This document shows, piece after piece, positions 37,991 through 48,271 of a DNA stretch of 64,000 bases; the first letter of the stretch is position 1, and every line of letters begins with the position of its first letter. Under the pieces are notes generated by a model. It did not search any database, was not told the DNA's origin, and saw nothing but the letters and a program-made list of their open reading frames with translations. The position numbers and the translations under genes were made by a program. Origin of the DNA: Heracleum sosnowskyi (lineage: Eukaryota > Streptophyta > Magnoliopsida > Apiales > Apiaceae); assembly GCA_030848705.1 (NCBI GenBank), contig JAUIZM010000016.1, forward strand, positions 3,100,001 to 3,164,000. Reading direction: 5' to 3'.

Positions 37991-38866
37991 GAAAGTGAAG
38001 CCACAAAGGTGAAATCAAAAAGACACTTCCACAAAGTCACATCTAGTAGAGTTCTACAGTGGATTAGAGGAAAGGGATCAAAGTTGCTTCCAAATGATGT
38101 GGCATTGAAAACGAACTCTCCATGTTCCAGAAGGCTACCTCAAGTGAAGCATTAGAAGATCAAGAGTGTAGCCAAAAGAATAAGGATAACAAAGAAAACT
38201 GGAGTAATCACTAATGTTATTGGGCTAAATGTACCTCCTTTGGATGAAGATTATGATGAAGAAGCCCTAGCATTTTTTAGAGCTCAAACGATCTTTGAAG
38301 TCAAAGTTATTCAAGATCATCTAGAAATCAAGTACACTGATGGATGGGAGAAAGAAATGAAAACAGGAAGCTGGCAATTCTTCCATATCTATGATCTGGA
38401 AATAATCAATGCTCTATTGAACTTTGAAGAAAAAAAAGAAAAGATCTGGAAGATAGAAATTGCCAGGTACTTAAAAATGCAATATGATTACCAGGAAGAA
38501 GTAAGGAGGTTGAATGAAGAGAGAAGAATTCAGAAAGAAAAGGAGATAGCAGAGATGGAAAAGAAAGCAATGGAGCTAAGGAAGAAGGGGCTCTGCAGAG
38601 TAAAGTTCAATCCTTATGTAGTGGAGTACAAAAACAAAAATGGAGAGAAAAGCAAAATAAGGATGGAACACTTGAACTCTTATGTAGAAAGTGCTCTGAG
38701 AGCTGCTGCTGAAGACTTAGAGAACTCTCCTCTCTTGGAAGAGATGACAGCAAGGGATGAAATTCTCATAGCCATTTCAGAAAATAACAAGATGGAAGAA
38801 GCTAGAAAGAAGAAAGTCTATGAAGAATATCTACATCAACAAATGGAATTTGAAGCTGCTCGGTAA
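37991..38866 (+). pseudogene. Envelope-like gene of Sirevirus A, C-terminal part
   Basis: The first five bases, GAAAG, are the right target copy of the Athila insertion. From 37996 the frame continues that of the bridge at 27403-27431, has one TAG at 38153-38155, and then runs open to the TAA at 38864. The last ~200 codons are Glu/Lys-rich with a coiled-coil stretch (VRRLNEERRIQKEKEIAEME, about 38496-38555). No membrane segment or fusion-peptide-like sequence is visible. Confidence 0.75.
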
Positions 38867-39028
38867 CAGAAAAATCATCTATAAGCTGTCATTTTCTGTT
38901 TGTAATCAAAATCTATTCATAATGTTCATCGGTTGTTTTCTCTTAAATTTAATTCCTTTTATGTAAGGTAGGCTTGTTATCAGACATGAAATTGTGCATA
39001 AGTTTCTTAGTCACAATTTGGGGGAGAT
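38867..39028 (+). other. 3' untranslated tail and polypurine tract of Sirevirus A
   Basis: A short AT-rich tail ends in TTTGGGGGAGAT (about 39017-39028), directly before the TGTTAG start of the LTR. That is the position of the plus-strand primer. Nothing else is recognised. Confidence 0.8.
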
Positions 39029-40245
39029 TGTTAGGCTCAAGGCATGTCTGAATACCACTATTAACAAGCCTACACCTTGTGACTGTGTCACTCTACATGA
39101 CCTGGTGAAGTTTATCACTGGGATATAGTATAAGTCTTAATTGTACTTGTCTTGTTATCATGTACTTAGCTCTATTCTGTATGCTCAATTCTATAATGAG
39201 CTTAGTGAGTTTCTTGCACCTAGAATGTATACAGGCCATGAAATAATCATCCTGGAAGAAGTTTAATTTGTTCATGCAGCAGGATAAAAGTGAATAAGGC
39301 CATGAAGAAATAAGTTGCAGAAATTTGTCTAAGTCCCTAGATCGTGAAGTCAGAATGAGCTATGTCGTGAAGTCCTAAAATTCCATGCCGTGAAGTGCTG
39401 AGATCGCATAGCCTGAAATGAACTATGTCGTGAAGTGTTAAGATCGCATAGTCTGAAATGTACTAGATCGTGAAGTCCTCAAAGGCTATGTCGTGAAGTC
39501 AGTAATATGCAATATCGCATACTCCTTAGATGGTCATATATCAAAGTCCTCATATAGCAAAGTCAGAAATGCTCTATGTCGACAAGTCACAGAATAAGGA
39601 GTATGTTGGAGTTCACGATATCAACACATAGGCGTTTTAAAACAAGACAAATCAAGGTACAGAATCAAAGTTCATGGAGACAAATACTGGAGCATCTGTT
39701 ACAGCTAAGTGGTCCAAAGACAGATGGCAAATCTACAGCATAACTTGGAGAGAAAGAATAGAGACAAGCAGCTAAAGATAAGGGAAAGGACAACAGAAAG
39801 CAAGTTGTCCTTCCTGACATAGTTAACCTCTTATGGAAATACAAGATGGAGTTACAGTTAGGGGTAGCTGTGTAATTAGGTGTGTGCACTAGTTTGTATA
39901 GGTTATATATATATATATATATTGTGCACACCCTATAGTTAGCTGTAAGAGAGATACACATAGAATTATTCAAGCACTATTTTCTCTATAAGAAAACAAG
40001 AAAGTACTGTTCTTGTTTAGAAGCCAGAATTTCAGTTGTGAAATTTTGGAAGCTGTAGTATTTGATTTACTTTATACAAAGTAGATTAAAGTGATTGTGT
40101 GTGTTCTGTTTATATTTGCTTTCCGCATTCTCATACATATACAAGCAAACACAGATCTAATCTTCAAGAAACGAAAAACATTCAAACTATCCATTCACCC
40201 CCCCCCCCCATCTGTCTAGTTTACTAGTGATATTCATAACTAACA
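39029..40245 (+). repeat. LTR of Sirevirus A (1217 bp), shared by two internal regions
   Basis: It begins TGTTAGGCTC and ends ACTAACA, a 6-bp inverted terminus. A polypurine tract lies on its left and a Met primer site on its right, so it is at once the 3' LTR of one copy and the 5' LTR of the next. A TA-rich TATA region lies at 39903-39922, and a C12 tract 36 bases before the end. Confidence 0.9.
39349..39590 (+). repeat. TATGTCGTGAAGTC motif array in the LTR of Sirevirus A
   Basis: About eleven units of (T/A)(A/G)T(G/A)TCGTGAAGTC or the shorter AGATCGCATAG lie at 39349, 39361, 39384, 39401, 39424, 39441, 39464, 39487, 39512, 39554 and 39577. They sit 300-550 bp upstream of the TATA region. 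The complementary form recurs in the leader at 164-540. Confidence 0.8.
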
Positions 40246-40247
40246 AG

Positions 40248-40260
40248 TGGTATCAGAGCA
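40248..40260 (+). other. Primer-binding site (tRNA-iMet) of the downstream Sirevirus A copy
   Basis: TGGTATCAGAGCA lies two bases after the LTR end, the standard copia primer site. Confidence 0.92.
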
Positions 40261-40293
40261 GGCTGTTGAAACACAAACAGTAAAAGATCAAAA

Positions 40294-41118
40294 ATGAGTT
40301 CACAGAAACTAAGTAGTATCAAGATTCCTCCCTTTGACAAGGAACATTACAACCTATGGAAAAAGAAGATGATGTTGTTCATCAAAGCTTCAAACCCCAT
40401 GTATTTAGAGATTCTAAAACATGGTCCCTTCATTCCACAGATTGAGATTCCTGAAACAACTGTTGGTACTGAGAAAATACCAAAACATTATGAGCCTAAA
40501 GATCCTTCCAAATACACTGATCCTAAAAAAGAGAAAGTTGCTCTCGATGGAAATCTCCAACTCATCATTTGTGAATCCATGAATCTTAGCATGTATGGCA
40601 CTGGTGCTCATTGTAGTAGTGCTAAGAAGATGTGGGATCTCATAGAGGTGCTCTGTGAAGGAAATACTGAAGTAAGGAAGAACAAGAAATAGATTCTTGT
40701 TTCTTATTATGAAGCCTTCATGGCTCAGCCAAAAGAGGGCATCACTGAAGTGTTTGAAAGGTTCAACATGTTGATAAATGATCTTAAGCTTTATGACAAA
40801 CACTATGAAACTGAAGAGCTTAACATGAAGTTCTTATTAACTCTTCCAAGCCATTTGGAGCCAAGAATCTCTTCTCTCGTGGAAAGAGATCTAACCAAGA
40901 TTGGTTTTGATGTGCTATATGGAGTGCTGAAAACATATGAACTGGAGCTGTTTCAGAAAAGATCCATTTAGACAAAACAAGGTATAATGGCTAACACATC
41001 ATGTGCTCTTATTGCTGAAAATCTAAGTCAAAGAATGGAAGCTATGAAAGTCAGTCAAACAAAGGTTGAAGAGCTAGATGTTGAGGACACTGTTGAAGAA
41101 CCTCAAGTCACTTATGAC
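40294..41118 (+). pseudogene. gag: Sirevirus A gag, first part
   Basis: The ATG at 40294 begins a copia gag with IKIPPFDKEHYNLWKKKM, the N-terminal block of the UBN2/retrotran_gag family, and later KTYELELFQ. In-frame TAG codons lie at 40690 and 40969; otherwise the frame is kept. The reading frame is cut at ATGAC (41114-41118) by a solo LTR and resumes at 42691. It follows the primer site by about 35 bp, so it is the first gene of the downstream tandem copy. Confidence 0.85.
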
Positions 41119-42685
41119 TGAAAGAGTTTGTCCTAAAATCCAATCATGTATGATGGTTTAGGAAGAGCTTTCTTGTACTCTTATTTGATTTCATTAATAT
41201 AAATAAAAGACTTGTTTTGTTTTTATTACGGGCTTTATCTATTTAAAGTGTTTTTAAATAAGATGTTCCATAGTTTAGAGTAAAGCTTCTAGAATTATAA
41301 TGAGATTGTAATAGTGAGATCTAGAAGATAATAACTCTAGACTTAAACAGTTCCTGATCATAGGATAACTAATCGGAAGTTAGTGAATCCGCAAAGATTG
41401 GTACATACTATGCTTGCTCCCTTCAGGAGGATGTCTGTTCTCATAGGCATTTGTGTGGTGACACTATAGCTAGTATGTAGGTGCTTATTAGGGAATAAGT
41501 TCACTGAACATGACTCGATAAGTTGGACAACTAATGGAGATTACTCACGTGTCGATAGTTGTTCACTGAGTGATAGTTGTACAAGTGTCCTTAGACTTGA
41601 GATCGTTAAAGTTATCTTGTATATAATGAACTGTGCTTTGGTTTAGTCCTTAGTCTCAAGGACATCCATTAGGTCTATTCTGGGCATAGAGATTTGTGTA
41701 TGGAGATAGTTAACGTCAATAGAGGATCTACCCCTTCCAGTATAGGAAGTGAATATCCTATGTTATTCTTAGTATGCGAGTTCTGGAATCTCTGGCCAGA
41801 GTGAATGAAATTAGAAAGGAGTTTCTAATTTGCATTAATATGAACTTTGCATTATGAATAAGAAATCATATGATTAAATCTGATAGGCTTGACACGAGTT
41901 CCGTGCCTTGTATTTAATCGGGATATTGTAGGGTAGAAGGAATTGATTGTACTGTAACTAGTCACTGACAGGTTCTTGGTATTCTAAGCAGTGAATTCAT
42001 ATTATCCGGATAGTCGTGATATGTTGAGAAGCATCACTCACGATGTAGAATAAATATAATTAATCAGTTAATTATATTTAATGAATTTTAGAATTCATAT
42101 AAATAAATAAAAAGTTTATTATTATTTATTTCTACTACCGGCTTAATATTGAACCTACAGGGTCACACCATAAAAAGATTAATTTATTGATGAAGGTATT
42201 TTGAGAGAGAATAATAATAATGATTAAAATAGTTTTAATTATTATTTAAACATTTTATAAGAGAAAGTGAGGGATTTATATATTAATATATATTGATATA
42301 TTAAATATACTAACCCTACTTGAGCCCTATATAAAGGATGAGATGAGAAGAGTTAGACACACTTTTGTTTTTGTGAAAAACCTAGTTGCCTCCTTTCTTC
42401 TTCATCTCTCTCTCTCTCTCTCTCTCAAAAGAAAAAGGAAAACCTCCATTTTATAAAGTTTCAAGTTTTATAAAAAGCTTCATCGAAGAATTATTCTTGG
42501 TGGATACCGGTAGAGGGCTTCACACTCTGAGAAGCTACTGCTAACGATCATCTCGATTCAAAGCTTCGATTTTTCAAGATAAGATTTTGATTCCACATCA
42601 TTTTACAGTTTTCTATATGTGCGATATATGGATTTTACGAAATAAAATGTTATTTCATGCTTCCGCTCATCCTTATATTCCTTCA
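41119..42685 (+). mobile_element. Solo LTR inside Sirevirus A gag
   Basis: A 1567-bp segment with TGAA/TTCA ends is flanked by exact ATGAC copies (41114-41118, 42686-42690) and interrupts gag in frame. It holds a TATATAAA box at 42328-42335 and a CT repeat near 42409, but no coding sequence, primer site or purine tract. It is the relic of LTR-LTR recombination. Lineage is not assigned; orientation follows the TATA box. Confidence 0.85.
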
Positions 42686-43031
42686 ATGACTTGCCTGATG
42701 AAGATGATTTCTACAGCTTAGATGAACTGGATAAAATGGAGAACAAATCTTTTGTGTACATGGCTAGGAGATATCCTAACATAAGATTCAAAATACAGTA
42801 GCCATTCAAGTCTAAGTTTAATACTAGTGGAGCTGGCGGATCAAGTGGTTCAAACAATTTCAACAAAGGGAAAGGAACTGTTGGTGCTGCAAAGGGTGGA
42901 TACAAAACTGGAAGTGTAGATAGATCAAATATAAGATGCTACAACTGTAATGAACTTGGGAACTTTGCTACAGAATGCAAGAAGCCCAAACAAGTCAAGA
43001 AGCACAAAGCATACTTGGAATTTGAAGCAAA
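42686..43031 (+). pseudogene. gag: Sirevirus A gag, second part
   Basis: Gag continues after the solo LTR with an acidic stretch, a TAG at 42799 and a zinc knuckle CYNCNELGNFATEC. The metal-binding His of CX2CX4HX4C is replaced by Asn, so this knuckle would not bind zinc normally. The gene ends abruptly at the LINE junction at 43032, and no remaining copia sequence is seen beyond the LINE. Confidence 0.82.
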
Positions 43032-43061
43032 GTGCTGAAGGCTTAAGTTCAATGATTAGAC

Positions 43062-44323
43062 AAGGGGATCCCATTTCCCCTTATCTATATATATTATGTG
43101 CTGAAGGCTTAAGTTCAATGATTAGAAGACATGAAGAAGTGGGATTAGTGCATGGATGTAGCATAGCTCGAGGCGCACGGACTGTTTCACATCTGCTTTT
43201 TGCAGATGATTGTTATCTTTTTTTGAAAGCCACACTGCTTGAAGCATCTACTATGAAAAACGTATTATTGAAATATGAAAGGTTATCAGGACAGGCCATA
43301 AACTTTGGAAAATCAAGTGTGGTGTTCAGTCCCAATACCACGTTAAGTAATAGAACGCAAGTGTGTGATGTTCTTCAGGTGAATAAAACTCTTACACCTG
43401 GTAATTATGTGGGATTTCCAATGCATATCGGAAGAAGAAATAATAATGTATTTAAGTTCCTCAGTGATCGTGTAAGTCAAAAATTGCAGAGTTTAGGGAA
43501 TAAGTCAATATCAAAGGGTGGGAAGTTAGTGCTTCTGAAAACTGCAGCACATACAATACCAAATTTCTGGATGCAATTACTTTTAATATCAGTTGAGATA
43601 TGTAATGGGATCCAACGATTAATGAACTCGTTTTGGTGGGGAAACGGAGGATCGAATAAGGGAATTAAGTGGTTGGCATGGGACAAACTCTGCACTGCTA
43701 AGGCAGGGGGAGGTCTGGGTTTCAGGGAGTTAAGTAAATTCAACATTGCCATGCTAGCAAAACAAGGCTGGAGATTGCTTAATAATGAGAACCCCCTGGT
43801 TACAAGTATTATGAAGGCACAGTACTTTCCGGATTATGACTTTTTACAAGCTCAAATGGGTTCAAATCCTAGCTATATGTGGAGAAGTATTTTTGCATCT
43901 CAAGAAGTAGTTCGTTAAGGGAGTCGAAAAAGGATTGGGAATGGCGAATCTACGAGGGTTTGGCAAATACCATGGTTACCCTGTAGAGAAAATGGTTACT
44001 TAACAACTGATATGCCCCATGAACTGGAACATATACGAGTTGCGAGCTTGCTGGAGACGGATACTCACTGCTGGGATGAAGAAGTGTTGCAGGACATTTT
44101 TAATGAGAGAGATGCTCAACTGATTAGAAGCATACCAAATCCACTACGGTGTAGGGAGGATTCATGGTTCTGGATACTGGAGGAGTCTGGTTTGTTTTCC
44201 GTAAAAAGCTGTTATAGACGAATTCAAGGTGAGCAAACTTGGGCACATGCATTTTTTTTGGAAGAAATTGTGGTCCTTAGAGTTGTCAGGAAAGATTATC
44301 ATCTTTATATGGTGAGTTTGTAA
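43062..44323 (+). pseudogene. LINE reverse transcriptase C-terminal half and connector
   Basis: RT motifs present are QGDPISPYLYIL and the catalytic HLLFADDCYLFLKA (FADD, near 43200), followed by the thumb-like KGGKLVLLKTAAHTIP and FWWGNGG...GIKWLAWDKLC blocks common to plant LINEs. TAA at 43916 interrupts the frame, which continues unchanged with RIGNGESTRVWQIPWLP and the start of the zf-RVT region (FSVKSCYRRI). The RT fingers, the N-terminal endonuclease and ORF1 are absent. Confidence 0.87.
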
Positions 44324-44647
44324 GTCTTGCTTGCCAACAACAGTAGCTCTTGTCATTAAGAAAGTTCAAATAGAAAAAAAAAATGTTCGTGCTGTCTAGT
44401 GCGAAATGAGGATGCAACTCATGTTTTATTTGATTGTTCGTTTGCAAGATCGGTTTGGGCAAATGTGGGATTGATGGAGGTGAAATGCGATGGATATGAA
44501 GAAAATGTCGTTGATATTTTCCAGCAACTAGTTAGTACTTGCTCACAAGAAAAACTAGCCTTGATTGGTATGATTTGTTGGAACCGCAGGAACAGATGGG
44601 TATGAGACAAGGTTAGTATATCTGACTTTGGGGTACATGAAACGGCG
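44324..44647 (+). pseudogene. LINE zinc-finger connector (zf-RVT), frameshifted
   Basis: Pieces in several frames after a T8 run near 44252 continue the connector. The recognisable end is NEDATHVLFDCSFARSVWAN (44405-44464), the usual EDxxHxLxxCxxAxxxW block. Two or more indels and stops break it. Confidence 0.75.
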
Positions 44648-45208
44648 ATGAATATGTTGTATGAATGGAGGCAAATATGCTTGGAGAAGTATAAGCAGAA
44701 AGCTGTGAATAGTGTAAGTGTAAGGAAATGGCACACACCACAACAAGGGTGGATGAAAATAAACATTGATGCTGCTGTGTTTATGGAATCAGGATGCATT
44801 GGCATATGCAGTGTCATCCGTAATGAGCATGGTGAGTTTGTCCGGGCAAGAAATCAGATGTTTGAAGCATTGTATCAGCCACGCGAAGTAGAAGTGTTGG
44901 GGTTGACAGAAGCCCTCTCGTGGGTGAAAGATCTGGGTTATAAGAGGTGTGTGTTTAAAACCGATGCTAAGACACTTGCGGATGCATGCAAAAATGTTCA
45001 GGGACGTGCATATTTCCATTCGATTGTTTTAACTTGTGTTGAATTATTTAAGCACTATGATGAGGTGCTAGTTGAGTTTGTTCATAGGTCTGCGAATAAA
45101 GTAGCTCATAGATTGGCAAAGGCTATTCATTATATGTCAGGCATCCATGAGTGGGTTGATACCGCTCCGGATTTCATCTCTGATGTATTGATTATTGACT
45201 CAATTTGA
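44648..45208 (+). pseudogene. LINE RNase H domain
   Basis: A 186-codon open stretch with WMKINIDAAVF, VEVLGLTEALSWVKD, FKTDAKTLADA and VEFVHRSANKVAHRLAK. This is a type-I RNase H as carried at the 3' end of plant L1 ORF2, with D, E and D all present. The stretch is intact itself but out of frame with the broken upstream part. Confidence 0.87.
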
Positions 45209-45210
45209 AT

Positions 45211-45465
45211 AGAAGCAAGCACGTTTATTTCAAAAAATAAGAATTTTAAAGTATACTCAAAAATCAATGTTGCACAATGGTAAAGACATGAACTTGTTTA
45301 AGGAAGTCAAGAGTTAAATTCTTAATGAGTACACAAATTCATTAATTTTTATCATAGAGGGTGACATTTTTGTAATTTTTCAACAAATAAAAATAAAATT
45401 ATAATTTTACAGCCATTTTATTGGCTCAATATGCCCATAAACATCATATATATATATATATAGTA
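45211..45465. other. Intergenic AT-rich segment with possible tRNA-derived relic
   Basis: No coding sequence. Around 45268-45325 there is a run resembling a decayed tRNA-like SINE head: a CACAATGGTAAAGACATG block like a pol III A box and GTCAAGAGTTAAATTC like a weak B box. This is tentative. The rest is AT-rich and ends in (TA)n at about 45450. Confidence 0.35.
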
Positions 45466-45852
45466 AGGTTCCAGAGAGAACCATTATATCAAGAGAACCG
45501 AGAGAACCCTTATAAGACCGTTGATATACTATAATATAATTAATGAATCTTAATAAAACACTAAAAAGAATCTTAATTATTAATTAAATTTATTATAAAT
45601 AAATTTATGTTGAAATATATTATAAAACACTTTATAGAATACTTAAGAGAATCCTAATTTTAATATAATTATTAAAACACTTAAAAGAATCTTATAAAAT
45701 TATTAAAACACTTAAAAGAATCATAAAATAGTAATAAAAGTATAATAGAATTTTTTTAAAAGATATCAGCCGTTGGATGGTGTGATAAATCAAGGGTGAT
45801 TGGTTAGTTCTCTCGGTTCTCTCAAAAAGATAGGTTCTCTCTGGATCTTTCC
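45466..45852 (+). mobile_element. MITE copy 1, bounded by (TA)n
   Basis: About 390 bp, very AT-rich and non-coding. Both ends carry an imperfect ~40-bp inverted repeat built from CCAGAGAGAACC and GAGAACCGAGAGAAC. Flanks are TA microsatellites. A second copy in opposite orientation lies at 47171-47497 and is about 98% identical over ~310 bp by eye. No transposase is present. Confidence 0.75.
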
Positions 45853-47170
45853 CCTATATATATATATATATATATATAGGGTCGTGCTCCATTGAGAATC
45901 CGCACTACTGTGAGATATGAGATCTAATCCTAGTCATTCATTAATATACTTTATATTAATCTCCCACCAGTCATTAAATTTTATTAATATTTTAATATTC
46001 CACTCCCCATCCCACCACCTCCGGCCACCGGGAACCTCCATTTCCGACCACCACTAACTCTAGTCATCATCTCCGGCGATCAATTCCGGCCAACCCAAAA
46101 AATCACCACCGGAAAACAAAAAATCACCACACTGCCGTCAACTCCGACCACCACCGAAAAACAAAAAATCTCCACCGGAAACAAAAAATCACCACCACCT
46201 CCGGCGATTAGCAAAAAATCACCACCAATTTACGAAAATCACCACAGAAAACCATCACAAACTACCACACCACCACTACTTCTGGCCACCAAGTCTGACC
46301 ATCGTCAACTAATCACCAACAATGTGCCAAAATCACCAGAAAATCATTACAAATCAGCATAAAAAACAAAAATCACCATAATTACAAGAAAAATCACCAT
46401 CAATTGTCGATTATGAGCAGATCCACCACCACACACCACCAACCACCATTGTACAACTATCACCACTAACATCATCCTGCCACCAACGCTATCACTACAT
46501 CACCACGTAACCACCACCATATTATCGCCGCTTAAATTAAAACAAACTCATAAAAATCGAAAATATAAAACTACCGTCACCACCACCAACAATCGCCATT
46601 ATATACAGAATCAATTCATCGCCAAATCACCAGAAATTGAACAGAAAATTAGCATACAAGAACGAAAATCATGACGAATCTGTAATGCCGAGTTTAAAGC
46701 GATGTCAACTTACTAAGCCATATAAAGAAGACTCGAAAAAATCAACGGATATTATCCTCTTCATCTCCTCTGAAAAATCATCGCCGGTTTAATTAGTTAA
46801 AAGGATATGGAAGAAACTGAGTGGTGGTGATGAAGAATAGATCTAAGCGAAAAATTGAGAAATGAGAGAGAGGGAGGGATAGAGAGAGAGAGAGAGAGAG
46901 AATTTGAATCGGGTGGGATGGGGCCGAAGGGAGAGGATTATAGTCATGGTCGGAATTGGTGTGGTGGCAGGTGCTTGAGGTGGCCGGAATAGGTGTGGAG
47001 TCAGGTGGGCGGAGGTGGGTGGAGTGTGGTGGCTGGTAAGGAGAGTGGGGAGGATAAAAAGGTAGGGCTAAGATTAAAAGAATTAATTAAAAATTGAGGG
47101 ATGGGATTAGATCTCAGTTCTCATAATATTGTGGGTTCTCACTTGAGCACAAGCATATTTATATATATAT
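45853..47170. mobile_element. Terminal-inverted-repeat element with possible captured gene 5' end
   Basis: This segment of about 1.3 kb lies between two TA microsatellites. Its ends form an imperfect ~57-bp inverted repeat, about 70% matched, with the shared core TGAGATCTAATCC. The interior is strongly strand-biased: the plus strand is rich in CCA/CACC from 46000 to 46560. Read on the minus strand, a CT-rich leader (46900-46810) precedes GGTGGTGAT-rich sequence, like the 5' end of a plant gene. No protein is recognised. A Pack-MULE-type capture is possible. Confidence 0.55.
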
Positions 47171-47491
47171 AGGTTAACCAATCACCCTTGATTTATCACA
47201 CCATCCAACGGCTGATATGTTTTAAAAAAATTCTATTATATTTTTATTACTATTTTATGATTCTTTTAAGTGCTTTAATAATTTTATAAGATTCTTTTAA
47301 GTGTTTTAATAATTATATTAAAATTAGGATTCTCTTAAGTATTCTATAAAGTGTTTTATAATATATTTCAACATAAATTTATTTATAATAAATTTAATTA
47401 ATAATTAAGATTCTTTTTAGTGTTTTATTAAGATTCATTAATTATATTATAATATATCAACGGTCTTATAAGGGTTCTCTCGGTTCTCTTG

Positions 47492-47497
<6 letters not shown>
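47171..47497 (-). mobile_element. MITE copy 2 (inverted)
   Basis: Reverse complement of the MITE at 45466-45852, from the TAACCAATCACCCTTG block to the GAGAACC block. Both outermost ends are missing relative to copy 1 and are replaced by TA repeats. With copy 1 it forms arms of a large inverted repeat around a 1.3-kb loop. Confidence 0.78.

Positions 47498-47536
<39 letters not shown>
47498..47536. repeat. (TA)n microsatellite
   Basis: About 39 bp of alternating TA marking the right edge of the compound inverted repeat. Confidence 0.95.
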
Positions 47537-47541
<5 letters not shown>

Positions 47542-47843
47542 CCCCTTCCACAACCACAGGTGGCTGGAGAATTTATCAACCACCACCCGCAACTAAAAAT
47601 TGCGGGTGGTAACCACAACCCGCAACTAAACATTGCGGGGGATCTCAACCAGCACCCCCGCAATGATACATTGCGGGGGGTCTCAGTTACCAAAACGCCC
47701 TTCTTTTCTTGCTGGGCCAAGTTTTATGGATTTAATGTAAATAGTATTGGGCTTGCATATAATTGTATTGGGCTTAGATATAATTTATTATTGGGTCTGT
47801 ACAAAAATAATTTTTTATTAATTTATATTAATTTTTTGTTTTT
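47537..47843. other. Intergenic segment with three GC-rich hairpins
   Basis: No gene. The first half holds three hairpins; the rest becomes AT-rich. The frame at 47560-47871 reads through the hairpins and has no family similarity. Confidence 0.7.
47582..47679. repeat. CCCGCAA/TTGCGGG hairpins 1-3
   Basis: Three palindromes: 47582-47610 (arms ACCACCCGCAA/TTGCGGGTGGT), 47619-47639 (CCCGCAA/TTGCGGG) and 47655-47679 (CCCCCGCAATG/CATTGCGGGGG, 3-nt loop). They stand out as GC-rich islands in AT-rich DNA and belong to an 11-member family in this region. Confidence 0.85.
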
Positions 47844-48271
47844 TATAATTAATTATATTATCAAAAATTAAAATAAAATTATAAAATTAATAATCAGAGC
47901 TAATAATTTAAAAATTATTCACTAAAATATTGATTAAAAATAAAATTTTAATAATTTTTTATTGTGATAAGGTAAAAAATTAAATTAATTAAATATATTA
48001 TCAAAAATTATTTTTTATTTTTTTAATTCGAAAAAATTGAATTATAAAAAATACTAACTGGTAGAGTTGCGCACCTCTACTAGTCACAGTCCCCGCAATG
48101 AGTGATTGCGTGGGAATTTAAACAGTCACAAGCCCCGCAATGACGCATTGCGGGTGGGAATTCAGCAGACCCTTGACCGAGACTCTTCTTCTTCTTTTCT
48201 GGGAATTGTATGCCATTAATATGGTGAAGACCCATCTTCTTACCTAGGTAGTGTACCAAATCCCTATATAT
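47844..48271. repeat. 428-bp tandem duplication, unit 1
   Basis: It starts TATAATTAATTATATTATC and matches 48272-48698 with few differences. Each unit contains two hairpins, a GTAGAG...CTCTAC inverted repeat and a conserved TCTTCTTCTTCTTTTCTGGG tract, and ends at CCCTATATA. Confidence 0.88.
48091..48155. repeat. Hairpins 4-5 (CCCCGCAATG type)
   Basis: Palindromes at 48091-48114 and 48133-48155. The first has one arm interruption, GCGTGGG instead of GCGGGG. They lie in tandem unit 1. Confidence 0.85.

Larger units (their letters stand above)
1..40245 (+). mobile_element. Sirevirus-type Ty1/copia element A, 3' part
   Basis: The 3' portion of a copia element: leader, envelope-like gene, polypurine tract and LTR, with pol presumably to the left of the window. 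Two later retrotransposon insertions (4659-27397 and 27432-37990) split it. Removing each insertion with one target-site copy makes the flanking envelope-like reading frame continuous, which supports the reconstruction. Assignment to Sireviruses rests on the envelope-like ORF after pol, the TGTTAG/CTAACA LTR ends and the initiator-Met primer site that follows. The LTR is followed directly by a second gag, so two internal regions share it. Confidence 0.8.
43032..45210 (+). mobile_element. 5'-truncated L1-type LINE
   Basis: A non-LTR retrotransposon fragment starting inside reverse transcriptase and running through a zinc-finger connector to a C-terminal RNase H, the layout of plant L1 elements. 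A 29-bp direct repeat (43032-43060 and 43098-43126) marks an aberrant 5' junction. No clear poly(A) tail or target duplication is visible. Several stops and frameshifts show it is dead. Confidence 0.85.

Noticed and set aside
40690..42801. All three nonsense codons in Sirevirus A gag being TAG as a sign of stop-codon reassignment
   Set aside because: Three events are too few, and TAA stops occur in the same element's envelope-like gene; ordinary decay suffices.
45200..45225. AATTTGAA...GAAGCAAG after the LINE as a target duplication of the gag sequence before 43032
   Set aside because: The match is interrupted and overlaps the LINE's own coding end, so it is probably chance.
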